NCBI GenBank assembly: GCA_026225945.1
Contig: JAMJFZ010000597.1
Span: forward strand, 3,678,001-3,742,000
Source: Cricetomys ansorgei
Taxonomy: Eukaryota > Chordata > Mammalia > Rodentia > Nesomyidae
DNA: 64,000 nucleotides
Direction of reading: 5' to 3'
Shown piece by piece: positions 26,141 through 58,345 of this stretch. Both the position numbers and the translations under genes were made by a program. Position 1 is the stretch's first letter. Every line of letters begins with the position of its first letter. Under the pieces are notes generated by a model that saw nothing but the letters and a program-made list of their open reading frames with translations, was not told the origin of the DNA and did no database searches.

Positions 26141-26649
26141 GTACAATAGCTTTGTGAATATGAATAACATAAGGGGGAGGTGGGAGTGTGAGGAAAATAA
26201 GAACTGCCTTTAGCTGCTGGAGTGTTTTCATGGGAAACAGTTGTTTATTTGTGAAGTACAAAGCAGCAGGTTGGGACATTATTTAAGAGAAAACTCTGTG
26301 GCAGTTAGAGCTGTCCAGGAATAGTTTATCACAACATACAGCACAGATTTTGGAGCCAGGAGTTTGAATACCAGGAACTGACATGAGTCCAAATTACGGT
26401 TTCTCTATTTGTACTCAAAATGAATATGTTATTCTTTATGTTAAACGTTATATTAAATGTTGAGGCTCTTTTTTTCCCTATGTTCCTAAGGAAAGTTACT
26501 TTAATATCCCAGACCATAGGTTCCTATCTATTATACGATAGAGGTAGTTACTTCTGCCTCATGGTATTTTTGTATAGAATAAATGAATATAAGACAAGGT
26601 CAGTACTAGATATGGTAGCTTATGCCTATAATCCTAGCACTTGGAAGTT

Positions 26650-30977
<4,328 letters not shown>

Positions 30978-31052
30978 GTGTCCATTGATGGGAGTGAAAG
31001 TGTAACAAGTACTGGAATGATTGGAGAAAATGAGCAAGAGAAAAAAATGCAG
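30978..31052 (+). CDS. ZNF143: ZNF143 exon 7 (residues 191-215)
   Basis: 75 nt, phase 0 to 0, acceptor tctttag, donor gtatgt. It encodes VSIDGSESVTSTGM then IGENEQEKKMQ. It is a symmetric linker exon with no domain of its own. It differs from the human sequence I remember at V-T-S-T (human V-A-G-T). Confidence 0.95.
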
Positions 31053-32121
31053 GTATGTAAAACCAAGTCTTGTTTGTTTAAAGATTTTTTTTTAATTACT
31101 GTTATTTTAAATTGTATGTGTATGCATGTGCACACTTGGATGTCTGGGTGTATAGGCAGGTAAGTACAGGTGCTCATGCAGGCCAGAGACATGTGATTTG
31201 TCCTGGAGTTGGAGTTAAAGGTAGTTATGAACTGCCTGACGTGGTGCTGGGAATTGAACTTGGGTCCTCTGGTAGAAAAATGAATTTCAACCCCTGAGCC
31301 ATCTTTCCAGTTCTGTGAAGCAAATCGAAATTTTTATGGCTTTAGAATTTCTGGGGTTTGTTTTGTTTTGTTGGCAATACTAACCTAGAGCCTCATGCTT
31401 GCTAGGCAAGATACAACTCTTGGTATTGTAATTTCTGAAATATATAGTAATCTTAAAAAGACCTTAAAGGAAGTATTATTGTTTGAGTTTTTATGGTATT
31501 GCATCTAAAAAAAAAATGACTCTACTGAATCTCAGTGTAGACTAGGATCACATGAATTGTATTTCTTATGGAGAATCCAAATTACCTGACACCCTCTTTA
31601 CCACTGCTTTTGAAACTAAAAATACATTTGACAATGTCTTAAAATTCCATTTCTTAAAACAGAACAAAACAAAACAAAAAACACAGCTTTTGAGATGGAT
31701 CCCTTGAATATATCAGGAAATAGTAATGTACAATGGAAATTTGTTCATTTAAGATATATTTAGGTAGGTTCTCACTATTTAGCTCAGCCTGTCTGTAACC
31801 TCATGATCCTCTTGCTTCAGCCTCCTAAATGCTGGGATTTCAGGCATATGCCACAACACTTACCTGTATACTGGAGGTTTTCTAGGTGGATAATAGACCA
31901 GTGAGCTCAAATTTGTACTTATACAGTGCCCACTTTGTTCCAGAGTACTGACTTCAGCCTTAAAACATGACTCTTACTAACTTAAAGTGCTAGACTCTTA
32001 GCATAATGATGTTCTGAGTTGTAGTTCATGATACAGTTTTATCTTTTTTATTGTGAAAATAGTAATTTCATCTATTTTATTTCTGTATTAGTGCCTTAAG
32101 TCGTATTTTGTTTTTTTCTAG
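31053..32121 (+). other. ZNF143 intron 7
   Basis: B3-type SINE (-) about 31105-31310, ID-like fragment (-) about 31370-31420 and B1 (-) about 31750-31870. The remainder is AT-rich with no feature recognised. Confidence 0.55.
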
Positions 32122-34200
<2,079 letters not shown>

Positions 34201-34276
34201 GTCCATGAGCGCTCACACACAGGAGACCGACCTTACCAGTGTGAGCATTCAGGCTGTGGGAAAGCATTTGCAACAG
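34201..34276 (+). CDS. ZNF143: ZNF143 exon 9, fingers 1-2 (residues 256-280)
   Basis: 76 nt (phase 0 to 1). It encodes [20 protein letters not shown] then KAFAT. It supplies the histidines of finger 1, a TGDRPY linker and the cysteines of finger 2. Donor gtaaaa. Confidence 0.96.
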
Positions 34277-48497
<14,221 letters not shown>

Positions 48498-49135
48498 TAC
48501 CCAGAACCACAGAGCAATAAAGAAGGAAGAAGGAGCCTTTCATCTTCTGGCAGCAGAAATCCTTGAAGCCAGGCCCAGCAGAGCAGAAGTTCCATTCCTG
48601 AAGCACTGTACACATTTTTATGCAAGAATGGAGAACATTTTCTTCTTGACACTTTTGTGTACATAGCCCCTGGAATAAATTCCCAAAGTGATTCATTGTA
48701 CAAGAAAGTATGAAATTAGGGCACTACAGCAATTCTTCGTGTTACTCTTTATTACATGGCAGCCTTCTGGAATCCACCCACAAGACCAGTGAGGTCTGAA
48801 CAGTCAAGATGAGTTTTTAAATTACTCTGAAAAGAAAAAGGCTGTATCTAATGTGCCGAAGGTTCTACATGTCAAACAATCATAACTTCAAAGCCATCCC
48901 AGAAAATAAAGGATGCAAGCCTTCAGATGTCCCTCCAGTTAGTGTCTGGATTTTTTTTTGTCCTACTACACACCCAATTTTTATTTGTATTTCAAGGTTT
49001 GAAGACTTCATTTATACTGTCGATTTCTGTTACATAACACTTCAAGCTAAAATGCTAATTATTTTAGCATTACATTGGATTATGTATAAAATTACAAAGT
49101 TTGGTTATTTTAAATTAAAACATTTATTGAGTCTG
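48498..49135 (+). other. ZNF143: ZNF143 3' UTR
   Basis: About 640 bp, SINE-free. Poly(A) signals: AATAAA at 48516-48521 (18 bases after the stop), 48674-48679 and 48905-48910, and ATTAAA at 49114-49119 followed by a GT-rich element (gtctggtgtttg). The last fits the end of the gene because a SINE begins directly after it at about 49140. Use of each site cannot be told from sequence. Confidence 0.7.
49114..49119 (+). terminator. Candidate distal ZNF143 poly(A) signal (ATTAAA)
   Basis: The common variant hexamer in the context taaattaaaacat, with a GT-rich tract 15-25 bases downstream. Confidence 0.5.
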
Positions 49136-50240
49136 GTGTTTGAAACTGGGCATAGTAACGTGTGCCTGTAATCCCAGCATTGTGGAAGATAAGGCAGGAA
49201 GAGTACCATAAATTTGAGACTGGCCTGGTTATATAGTGAATTCCAAGCCAGTTTGGGCTACAGAGTAAAAACTTTCTCAAAAAACAAAGAACGAGCATCT
49301 AGTGTTTAAGTTGTTAAAGATTCTACTCAGCCTTCTGATTTTTTGCTACTGTTTTTTATGATAATCAACTGTGAGAGTTTTCCATGGGTCCGGCCTAGCC
49401 TTATAGACCGATGGCTGGAAATGGATTTACTCGAAAAACTGGGTTAGTGAGTTGTGTGAAGTATTTATTTTTGCTCTTAAGCTTTTGTTTTAAAGCTTAA
49501 TTACCCTCAAGTTTATTATTGATTTTGAATACATCAGTTTTTAAAACAATACTTTTTGTTTGTTTCATTAAATTGGTCTGGTGTTGGGAAATGTTGCACA
49601 AGGATCCACAACGTAACAGCATAATCATACACACAGGCCAAGAGTATATCTTGTATAGGCGTATACTCAACAGTCTTGTGAAAACTTGAGATTTATTGCC
49701 TCCAACTTACCCAAGCAGTTCAAAAGGAAGGGCAGGCCAAGGGCTTTCTGCCTTCATGTCCAGGAGGGGTTTTATACTATACTTCAGTAGCCTGGAATGG
49801 TAAGTCACTATAGCAGAGATTACCAAGATGACTTTTGTTGGTAGCTTTTGCTTGCTTAACAGCAAGAGTACTTGAAAGCCATTGTTTTAAAAAGATTTAT
49901 TTTTATATGTATTGGTGTTTTGTTTGCATTTATGTGTATGTATCATATGTGTGCAGTACCCATGGAGGTTAGAAGAGGGCATCAGATTCCTTGGAATGGG
50001 AGTTATAGACAGTTTTGAACTAATATGTGTGCTGGGAGCTGAACCCAGATCCTCTGCAAGAGTAGCTAATGCTCTTAACAGCTAAATCATCTCTCCATCC
50101 CCTTGTTTTTTGTTGTTTGTTCTGTTTTGTTTTGCTTTTGAGTCAAGGTCTCACTCTATAACCCTGCTTGGCCTAGAACTTGAACCTGTGCATGGATCGC
50201 AGGCAAGAGCCAACACACCTGGCAGAAAAACCATTGTTTA
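49136..50240. repeat. Intergenic SINEs after ZNF143
   Basis: B1/B4 (+) about 49140-49290; B3-type (-) about 49890-50102 ending in gctaaatcatctctcc; B1 (-) about 50130-50225. 49.3-49.88 kb is AT-rich unique sequence. Confidence 0.65.
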
Positions 50241-52750
50241 ATGTTGAGAGTTCAGCAGTGGACTCTTCAGGGCTTTCAAAAAGAGAAGGCCAAAGGGTGT
50301 CCTGCAGCCACCATTCCTGCACTATCCTTCACCCAGCTTGGGGTGTCAGAGCCTGACATGGCCACTTTTCATGTCAAGCTTTATAAAACAAAGTGAAAAA
50401 TGTGCTATTTCATTTAATTAGAACGTTTCCTTTGATCAGGTTCTCTGAACTAAAGCCAGGGTCATGACTAGTCATTTAAAGAGAGAAGCCCTTCAGGGCT
50501 GATTGGTTACCTTTTTTACAAGGCCCCTTGTAGATATATGTCAAGGTGTTAGTCATCCCCAGTTCCAGCCTTCATTCATGATGGTGACGTGTACTCACCA
50601 TGGAGCACCTGTCTGAGGCATGGTAGGCACACCTGAGAATCTGTGAGGTCTCAGGGTGGCAGAACTAGCTACTCCAGGCCCAGATGGGTTTACTTTTTCC
50701 AGCCTAGACGTCTATAAACTATGGGCCTCTCCAAGCCTTTATATCCACTGATACTCAGATTCCAGGGTGCTTTACTCCATCCCAGGCCCCATGCCAGCTG
50801 GATTAAGCAGTGCTGAGCTGGACAGTTCTGATAAACCCTATTAGCCAGAGCTTAAAAAAAAAAAATCTACTGGGACCCAAAGAAAATGGAACCTAGGCAT
50901 TAGGTGCTGTTCTTTGTCCCCAGCCCATCTAGTGTATAGCAAGGTAGCATGCTCCCTCATCTCAAGGTGTACTCTAGCTGTTGTGGGTCTCAACAAAAGC
51001 AACATGTGGAAAGGAGTGCTAAAAATAAATCCTCCAAAGGCACTTGGACAAACAAGAGTTAACATCAGCAAACAACAGTTTGAGTATCAAACTGTGATAA
51101 GGTCCAGGCAGGACCTACGGGAGAATTTCAGCCTAGGAAAAAACAGCCAGCTCTACCCTGAAGTGGCTGGAGGCCCCAACAAAACCTGTTGCAAGCCCAG
51201 GAAAACAAAAGCCCAGAGGGTAAAAGTGCTTACTGTGAAACCTGATAACCTGACCTCAATTATCAAAACCTGTGTAAAGCCGGAAGGAGAGAACTAACTC
51301 CACACAGTTGTCCTCTGACCTACACGCATACAATTTTGTGATTCTTTGTTTTGTTTTTTATGTGTATGAGCGTTTTGCCTACATATATATCTCTGCACTG
51401 CATGTGTGCCTGGTACCCATGGAGGCCAGAAGAGGGCATCCTCTGGAACTGGAGTTACAGACAGACCATTGTGAGCTGCCATGTGGATGCTGGAAGTCGA
51501 ACCCAGGTTCTATATGAAGAGCAGTGCTGCCTGCTGAACCATCTCCAGACCCTAATTAGCTGAGAGAACACGTTGTTTATGGAGTGTGCTCCAGGTGACT
51601 TCCACAGGCCTCCACAAGCCACAAGACTTAGAGGGTCAGGTCTCTTTGCCATGTCCATCTCCCATCCCTTGGGATCAAACTAGCTTCACCGACTCTGCCA
51701 GCCTTCCTGAAAGGTCACTTGGAGGTCATAAACAACTTGGAAAATTGCTCTTGGTGCTGAAATTGAATTCCATTTTCAGTCTTAGGAACTTGCCATCCAG
51801 TCCATCCAGTATTTCCTGGCTTCAGCTAAGTTTGCAGGCCAGGAGCTAGAGAGATGGTTCGGGAGGTCAAGAGCACTTGCTGCGCTTGCAGAGGACTCAA
51901 GTTCTATTCCCAGTACCATTGTCAGGTCACTCACAATGGCCTGTAACTCCAGCTCCAGCGTATCTGGTGCCATCTTCTGTATTTTTTTTTTAAGATTTGT
52001 TTATGCACTTGAGTGCTCAGTCTGCGTGCATGCCAGAAGAGAGTATCAGATCCCAATACAGATGGTTGTGAGCCACTATGCGAGTGCTGGGAATTTAACT
52101 CAAGACCTCTGGAAGAGCAGTCAGTGCTCTTTACCTATGAGCCATCTCTCCAGCCACCCCATCTGTACTTTAAAGGCACTGCATGCATATGGTGCACTGA
52201 CATACAGTCAGACACACACACATACACATATTTTAAGATTACATGCTGTTGCCTGTCAGCAACTACTCAACAATGATCAGAGTGGGAACAGAAGTGGACA
52301 CAGTGGAAGGTTGTTGCCAAGGGAAAAAAAAAATCTACACTTAGATTTTTAGGCATCATGGCTGCTGGCTTCCTTGAGATAGATTTTTTTTAAAAACTTT
52401 ATTGTTTAAATCATGTTTATGTGTATGTGAGTGTGAGTTTGTGCACACGAGTATTCTGCCTGTACTAGGGGAGAAGAGGATATTGAATCTCTTGGATCTG
52501 GAGTTACGTTTGTGAGTTGCCTGGTGTGGCTGCCGGGATCTGGACTCTGGTCCTTTAGAACACACTCTTAGTCACGGAGCCACCTCTCCAGCCTACTTTT
52601 TGAAGTTCTTAGAAACTTATCGTTGAAGGTCTATGCAATAGTGGGACATGCACTTGGTTCCATGCTAGGGAATGCAGTGACAGGCTGGTGAAGTGCAGGC
52701 CTTAAAAGAATTCAACAAGACAAAAAAGCAAAGTATCAAGTTTATTAGAC
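50240..52750. other. Intergenic, partly unique, B3-type SINEs
   Basis: 50.24-51.2 kb has no repeat I recognise and no gene; a perfect palindrome TGACTAGTCA lies at 50465-50474. SINE-like (+) about 51217-51330; B3-type (-) about 51350-51553; B2/B3 (+) about 51843-51985; B3-type (-) about 51995-52155 and 52390-52594. A 127-codon frame at 50914-51297 ends inside the SINE and resembles nothing I know. Confidence 0.5.
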
Positions 52751-54925
52751 GTACTGCACTATGGACAGTAGAGAGAAACCCCACAAAGTATTCCTTTTTT
52801 TTTTTTTTTTGGCAGGGGTGTCCGTGTGGTCGGTCAGGCAGTGTTTCAGTGTCAGGGGCCTAGGGTTCTTTAGTTCTTATCAGATCGGATACCTGTGTGG
52901 TGCTCATATTCGGATGATTAGGCAGTACCTCATTATTTGGTTGATGAGTAGCTTCTACAGTATGAATTGTTTCTCCTTGGGTCAGGTTTATTGTGCATTG
53001 CAGCAAAGGTCATGAGGTCAAACTCCTGATGGTCTGAGCCTGCTCATTAAAGTCTGGCATCTTCTACAGTAGCCTCTGCCCTAAGACAGACTGCAACTAG
53101 GCCTTGTTAAAGAGTAACTCCTTTTGATCGTGCTTGGAGCCCAGCCTGATCTGAGGCCAAAGCAGTCTTGTTGAGATTAGCTTAGCACTTAGATTAGTTC
53201 CATCACCACAGAGTGGCATCCACACTCCCACACCTATCAAGCAAGGTCAAATCACCGCAGAAGATGACGGGTATCTTCTGGAGCTATGTTAGAGCTGAGT
53301 AGGGATATTGGAGGAGGGGGAATCCTTGTGTTCTGTCACATGTTAGAGCATAGGACTATGAGGCATTTCGGAGAAGAGGAAGAGTGTCAGTTGTAAGGGG
53401 TCATCAGGAGGTCCTCGGCGGTGGGAGGCAAGCACAGATGTTGATGGTAATGTAGGTGAACCAGAGACAATACCATCTGGAACTTAAGGGCTTCAGTCCA
53501 AGGATAGTTCAAGAACCCTCTCTGGAGGATAAGACATACATTAAATGTCTCAAAATGAATTGGGCCCTTTGGTTGCTGCTAAAGAACACTTAAGAGTGGG
53601 GTTTAGAGGTAGCTCACTGGCTAAGAACATATGCAGGCCTGGTATCAGAAGACACTGGATTCACTGTAGCTGGAGTTACAGAGGGTTGTGAGGCACCATA
53701 ATGTTGGTGGGGACTAAAACAAGAGCCTCTGGAAGAACAGTCAGAAGAGCACTCTTAACCACTGAGAAATCCAGCCACGCATCTTTTTCCTTCTTTCTCT
53801 CTCTCTCTCTCTCTCTTCCTTCCTTCCTTCCTTCTTTGAGATGGATCTCATTATGTAGCCCTGGCCAACAAGCTGAACTCAGACTCACAGAGATCTTCCT
53901 ACCTCTGCTTCCTTGGGACTAAAGGCGTGGACTGCCATGCCGATCTCACATTTTTCTTTCTTACTGGTTCCTTTTTCTTTAATGTCCCACATAAAAAAAC
54001 AAATTTACCAATTTCCTAAAAGAGAGTTGAATCTAAATTACAATCATGACAGAATGTAACAAACTCAAATCTCCTGTTAACATTATTGAGCTATAATGTC
54101 TGTGGTAGGTCTCAGGAATACTTTATTGTGCTTGGATCTGCTAAAGGGTTCTTTTACATATCTTTTTGTTTGTCTCCTGAATCTAAGAGTTACATAGTGT
54201 TACAAGTCTACCAGATCTGGGGAAGATACCAAAGGATCCTGGATAATGAGCTGTCTACTATGAACACAGGCAGAGGAAACAGCCAAAAATCTTTATATGT
54301 TAACCCTGTAATTTCAGTTTGGAATACAAAAGGCATTTATTTCCCTGAAGTACTAGGAAAGATACTAAAAGCTTAGTTTCCTCCCCGCCCCCAGAGGACC
54401 AAGGGGAATAGAGTTTGATGTGTTCAGTAGCTTAGGCTAGACAGGAGGCCTGTTGTAGGGACCAAAGGAGGCATGCATTTGTATTGGGAACAGGTTAGAC
54501 ATAGGGAAGGAAACATGTACCTGGATGGTGCCAAAATCCCCATTAGCCATCTTGAGAAGGGTAGGACTTTATTTGAGGGAGAGAGGAGCCATTTTCAATT
54601 GTTACCTGAGTACCTGATATGAAATTCCTAAGCAAATGTATGAGAGAGTGTATCTGAGTTTAGAGGGGAAAAACTCCATAGGAAGGAGAGGGCAAGGAGA
54701 AAGGGGAACTAAGAGGGGGAGATAGGGGCAGAGAGGTGGCTAGTAACAGAGAATCCAGAGAGTGAACAGGGCCTTGAGTGTGCACAGAGGAAGGGTTATC
54801 AAGGATGTTCTCCGGGGCTAAGTTTAAGGAAGACTAGTGTAAGAGGGTCTAGTAAGAAAGACATATATAACATCCTGCCCACAGTTGAGGCCCTATGACA
54901 ATACTGTGGAAGTCTAGCCACAAGG
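52750..54925. other. Intergenic, low repeat content
   Basis: Poly-T run at 52795-52811. 52.82-53.60 and 53.95-54.92 kb show no SINE and no supported gene; an old LTR-type origin for part of it is possible but I cannot classify it. B3-type SINE (-) about 53640-53778; polypyrimidine (CT)n-(CTTC)n at about 53790-53836; B1 (-) about 53837-53945. Confidence 0.45.
53790..53836. repeat. (CT)n-(CTTC)n polypyrimidine tract
   Basis: Pure pyrimidine + strand: ttcttt, then about eight CT units, then four or five CTTC units, joined to the T-rich end of an antisense B1. It could form triplex (H-DNA). Confidence 0.85.
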
Positions 54926-54929
54926 AACC

Positions 54930-55320
54930 TTGAGTTCTGGAGAGAGGGTACAGTGGTTTGATGGCACTGTTTTTCCAGAGGACCCAGGTTCAATTCCTAG
55001 CATATACATGGTGGCTCATAACCATTTGTAACTGCAGTTCCATTGGATCTGATACCCTCTAATGGTCTCCTCTGGCATTAGGCATACATGAGGTACATAT
55101 GGAGATTCATACACTTAAAAATGAGGTTTTTTTTGTTTTGTTTTGTTTTTTGTTATTTTTAGCCAGGCATGGTGGTGCACTTGGGAGGTGGAGGCAGGTG
55201 GAGGCAGGTGGAGGCAGGTGGATTTCTGAATTTGAGGCCAGACTAGTCTACAGAGTGAATTCCAGGACCGTCAGGGTTACACAGAGAAACTCTGTCTCGA
55301 AAAAGAAAAAGAAAGAATAG
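54930..55320 (+). repeat. B2/B3 SINE followed by B1 with 10-bp expansion
   Basis: B2/B3 (+) about 54945-55115, then GTTTT-rich sequence, then B1 (+) about 55160-55315. In the B1 the unit gaggcaggtg occurs three times in a row (55191-55220) after a partial copy, and the usual ctttaatcccagcact block is missing. Confidence 0.75.
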
Positions 55321-56035
55321 AAAAGAGAAATAAATAAATCTTGGCACTCTGTCCTGAATTACAAGATCAGAAATCAAAGTATGACCTAATGCGTCATTCA
55401 GTAGCTGGTTTTCGTAGTCTGGTAGAGGGCAAGGGTACATTTGTATTACAAAATAAATAAATATATTTCTTCTTTTTGAGGGTCAAATTGTGACCAGCGT
55501 TTCACAATACGTCCCAGGAGTAAGTCAGAGGGAATGAGGACTGCGGCCTGCTGGAGGTGCAACATCTACCACACGATTCAGTATAGAGCAACAGACCTCT
55601 CCTGTTGCTCTGGTGAGACCCAGGATCTCCACACATGGAGTGAGAGCCTGGAGTCATGCTCTAAACGGGGGTGACTCCTGAGACTAGGGGTCCTCCTGAC
55701 TCAAGAACGTGAAGCCCAGTTTCATTCTGAGGCCAAACCTGATTGGTCAGATCAGAGCAACTTCTAAGGGAGATTGACAAACCAAAACTGGTCACAAGTT
55801 AGTTGTGAAGGGCAGAGGGGTGGGGGGGTGGGCTGTGTGTGAGGGCTCCCTGTCCTGAAGAAAGTGAAAACCTGGTTACTGGGAGGTTTCTTAGATGAGG
55901 TCAGGCCAGCAGGAGAAATGAAGGCATGAACCCTGCTAGCCACAGGGCTTCAGCCGTGCATTCTGCTTCCTCGTTTCTGGAGACCAGCAGCAAGGAAAGC
56001 CGAACCAAGGAAGAGGAGTGAGGAGAAACAGAGAC
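55320..56035. other. Intergenic, no gene recognised
   Basis: 55.48-55.90 kb is a non-SINE stretch that may be an old LTR-type repeat or unique sequence. 55.90-56.03 kb has no feature. Frames here overlap SINEs or are short. Confidence 0.4.
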
Positions 56036-56450
56036 TGAGAGGCCCGGCCAGGGAGAGGGCTCAGCAGGTGAAGGCACTTGCCAGCAAGCCAGTACCTGGA
56101 ACCCCAGCTCCAGAGGATCCGACGACCTCTTCTGGACTCCTTGGGTACCGGGACTCACTATCCATATACAGCAAGCACACAGCAGAGGCAGGCTGACCTC
56201 GAGTTCCAGGACAGCTAGGGCTACACAGGGAAACCTTGTCTTGAAAACAAACAGACAAACAAACCAACAAAAATCCAAACAAACAAAAAACTGGTTTGGG
56301 TAAACCAGGCTGGCCTCGAACTCACAGAACTCACCAGGATCTGCCTGCCTCTGCTTCTCAAGTGCTGGGATTAAAGGCACAAGCCACCACTACCTGGCAA
56401 TAAATAAACAAACAAACAAATAAATAAATAAATAAATAAATAAATAAGTG
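56036..56450. repeat. B2/B3, inverted B1 pair and (TAAA)n
   Basis: B2/B3-like head (+) about 56045-56180, B1 3' half (+) about 56185-56250, B1 (-) about 56295-56397, then (AAAT/AAAC)n 56398-56448. The oppositely oriented B1 pieces lie about 45 bp apart. Confidence 0.7.
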
Positions 56451-58240
56451 TTTTAAGATAATTGTTTGTGTAGGTTATGTGCACGTGAGTGCAGGCGTCA
56501 CCCCTACAGGTGAGTGCAGGGGATGTCAGCTCCCCTGGAGCTTGACTGTGAGTGCCAGGAATTCAATTCAGGGTTAAGTCTCAAACTGCAGGCTGAGATA
56601 CAGATCAAAGGGTACCTAGCCACAGGTTCTCCCAGCATCCCTCAGCCCCTACCTGTTACAAGATCCTCAGGGCTTGCATTACACCCCCCCCCTCCCCCCG
56701 CACCCTGAACTCTCCAGCCCAGGGGGCTGGCTGTCTTTCCATGTATAATCCAGCCATTTTTGGTTACTTCCTTCTTTTGGCCTCTCTCTGTCCTATATTG
56801 GGCTTCTGGCTTCTTAGTCTTCAGGTTCCCTTCTTTCTCTTCTCTCTCCACTCATCCCTACTGGTCTCCTCACATGGCCCAGCAGCTCAGTCTGTCCAAG
56901 TCCACCTTGGACTCCCCAAGATGTCTCTGCCCCTGGCTGTGCTCCCCTCGTATCTACTATGTTCTCCCACATATATACAGTGAACTTTCCCCTCCACCAC
57001 ACCAAGAAGTAGTCATGTCCTTTTCCTTTTCCTCTGCAAGAGCAGTATTCTCTAACCACTGAACCATCTCTCCAGCCCCAGCATTGGGAGCATTTATGTG
57101 GTGTCTAACCTTCACCAACCTCTCTTCACCCAAAGTGAAGCTCAGCACCCTCGACGCTCACCCCCGCTCCTGCCCCTGCCCCCACTCCTGCCCTCAGTCA
57201 TATAGATGATGCAGCCTGCCTTTCCGGGAAAACACTTGTCTTAGCCCTTCTCTTTCTGTAGATGTGCAACTGGTGTTTTGGAAATACATGTTCCTTGTGT
57301 CTTCTGTCATTTAACACCCATTTATCTTTGTTTTTTCTTGTTTTAAAACTTCTTTTTGTCACATTCATTGTGTGTGTCGATGTGGAAGTCAGAGGACACT
57401 CTGCGGGAGTTGGTTCTCTTCTTCTACCATTTGAGTCTCCAAGACAGAACTCATATTTGGGGCAAATGCCTTTACACACTGCGCCCTCAATGGACCTTCT
57501 TAGAAAAGTTGTACTTTTCTGCAGCTTCCAATGACCTGAGAGAGCTACATGTGCCCTCTAGTTGATCCTCTCTACTCCGAATTCACTTATAATGAAAACT
57601 ATCAAAAACATTGCTTAATTCTTTTCTGCATCCAAGTGAAGAAAAACATACAAACAAACAAACAAAAAACTCGACATAAGCTCTGTCTGCTGGAGATATA
57701 GCTCAGTGGCACAGTGCTTGCCTACTGCCCACAAGGCCCTAGGTTCAATCTCCACATTTGTCCCTGGTTGGTACCACCTCTTGCAGGCTTCCCTGAGAAG
57801 CCAGGCACTCTCTGGCACCGAGAACTCTGCTCCAAAGCCCCTAGGCGTTAAAGAAGATTGCCGGAAACAGCTCAACTCTGGGTTGCAGACTCAGTTCTTG
57901 GATCTGCCACAGAAATCCTGCAGTTTCTAAAGGGAAAAAAAAAGAGTTAAAATCTCAGTGCCCTGGGGGCTTGTCTATCTTTGAAAATAGGCAATCTTTG
58001 CTCCACCCTAGGAACTGTTGTCCCGTAGGACCCTGGGAAGGCAGAGGTAATCACTTGATAAAACTGCTCAGACCGGTTGGTTTTCCTCTTCCTTGAGGCT
58101 TTCTCTAGCATTCTGAAACTCTTCTGTGTTGTTCTTAACCGGAAAGCTGCAACAACCAAAAAAGGACTTTTTTCTTCTGCACAGATGCGCTTTGCTGTTG
58201 TAATGCTAGTGGACTCTGCATGCTCTTCAAAGTCAATAGG
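56450..58240. other. Intergenic with SINE fragments
   Basis: C-rich run about 56682-56706; B2/B3 3' fragment (-) about 57035-57080; B3-type (-) about 57345-57480; ID-like SINE (+) about 57690-57760. No gene supported. 56.71-57.03 and 57.8-58.24 kb are non-repetitive. Confidence 0.5.
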
Positions 58241-58345
58241 AAAGAAGTGAAGGGCGCCTCTGGCGCTGCCCCGCGTCTGCAGGAAGCTCTCCGAGGCTCA
58301 GGCGGTCCTCGAGAGCCTCGCTCGCTCGCCTCTGCTGAACACTGC
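58240..58345. promoter_or_regulatory. Short distal CpG cluster
   Basis: About ten CpGs fall within 58255-58335 (gggcgc, ggcgct, ccgcg, ccgagg, ggcggt, ctcgag, and a ctcgctcgctcgcc run). The flanking 5 kb on each side is CpG-poor. It is not part of a SINE that I recognise. It could be a small promoter or a protected enhancer. Confidence 0.4.

Noticed and set aside
55901..56380. A 159-codon minus-strand frame
   Set aside because: Its N-terminal part is translated from B1 and B2/B3 sequence; it is chance coding through SINEs.
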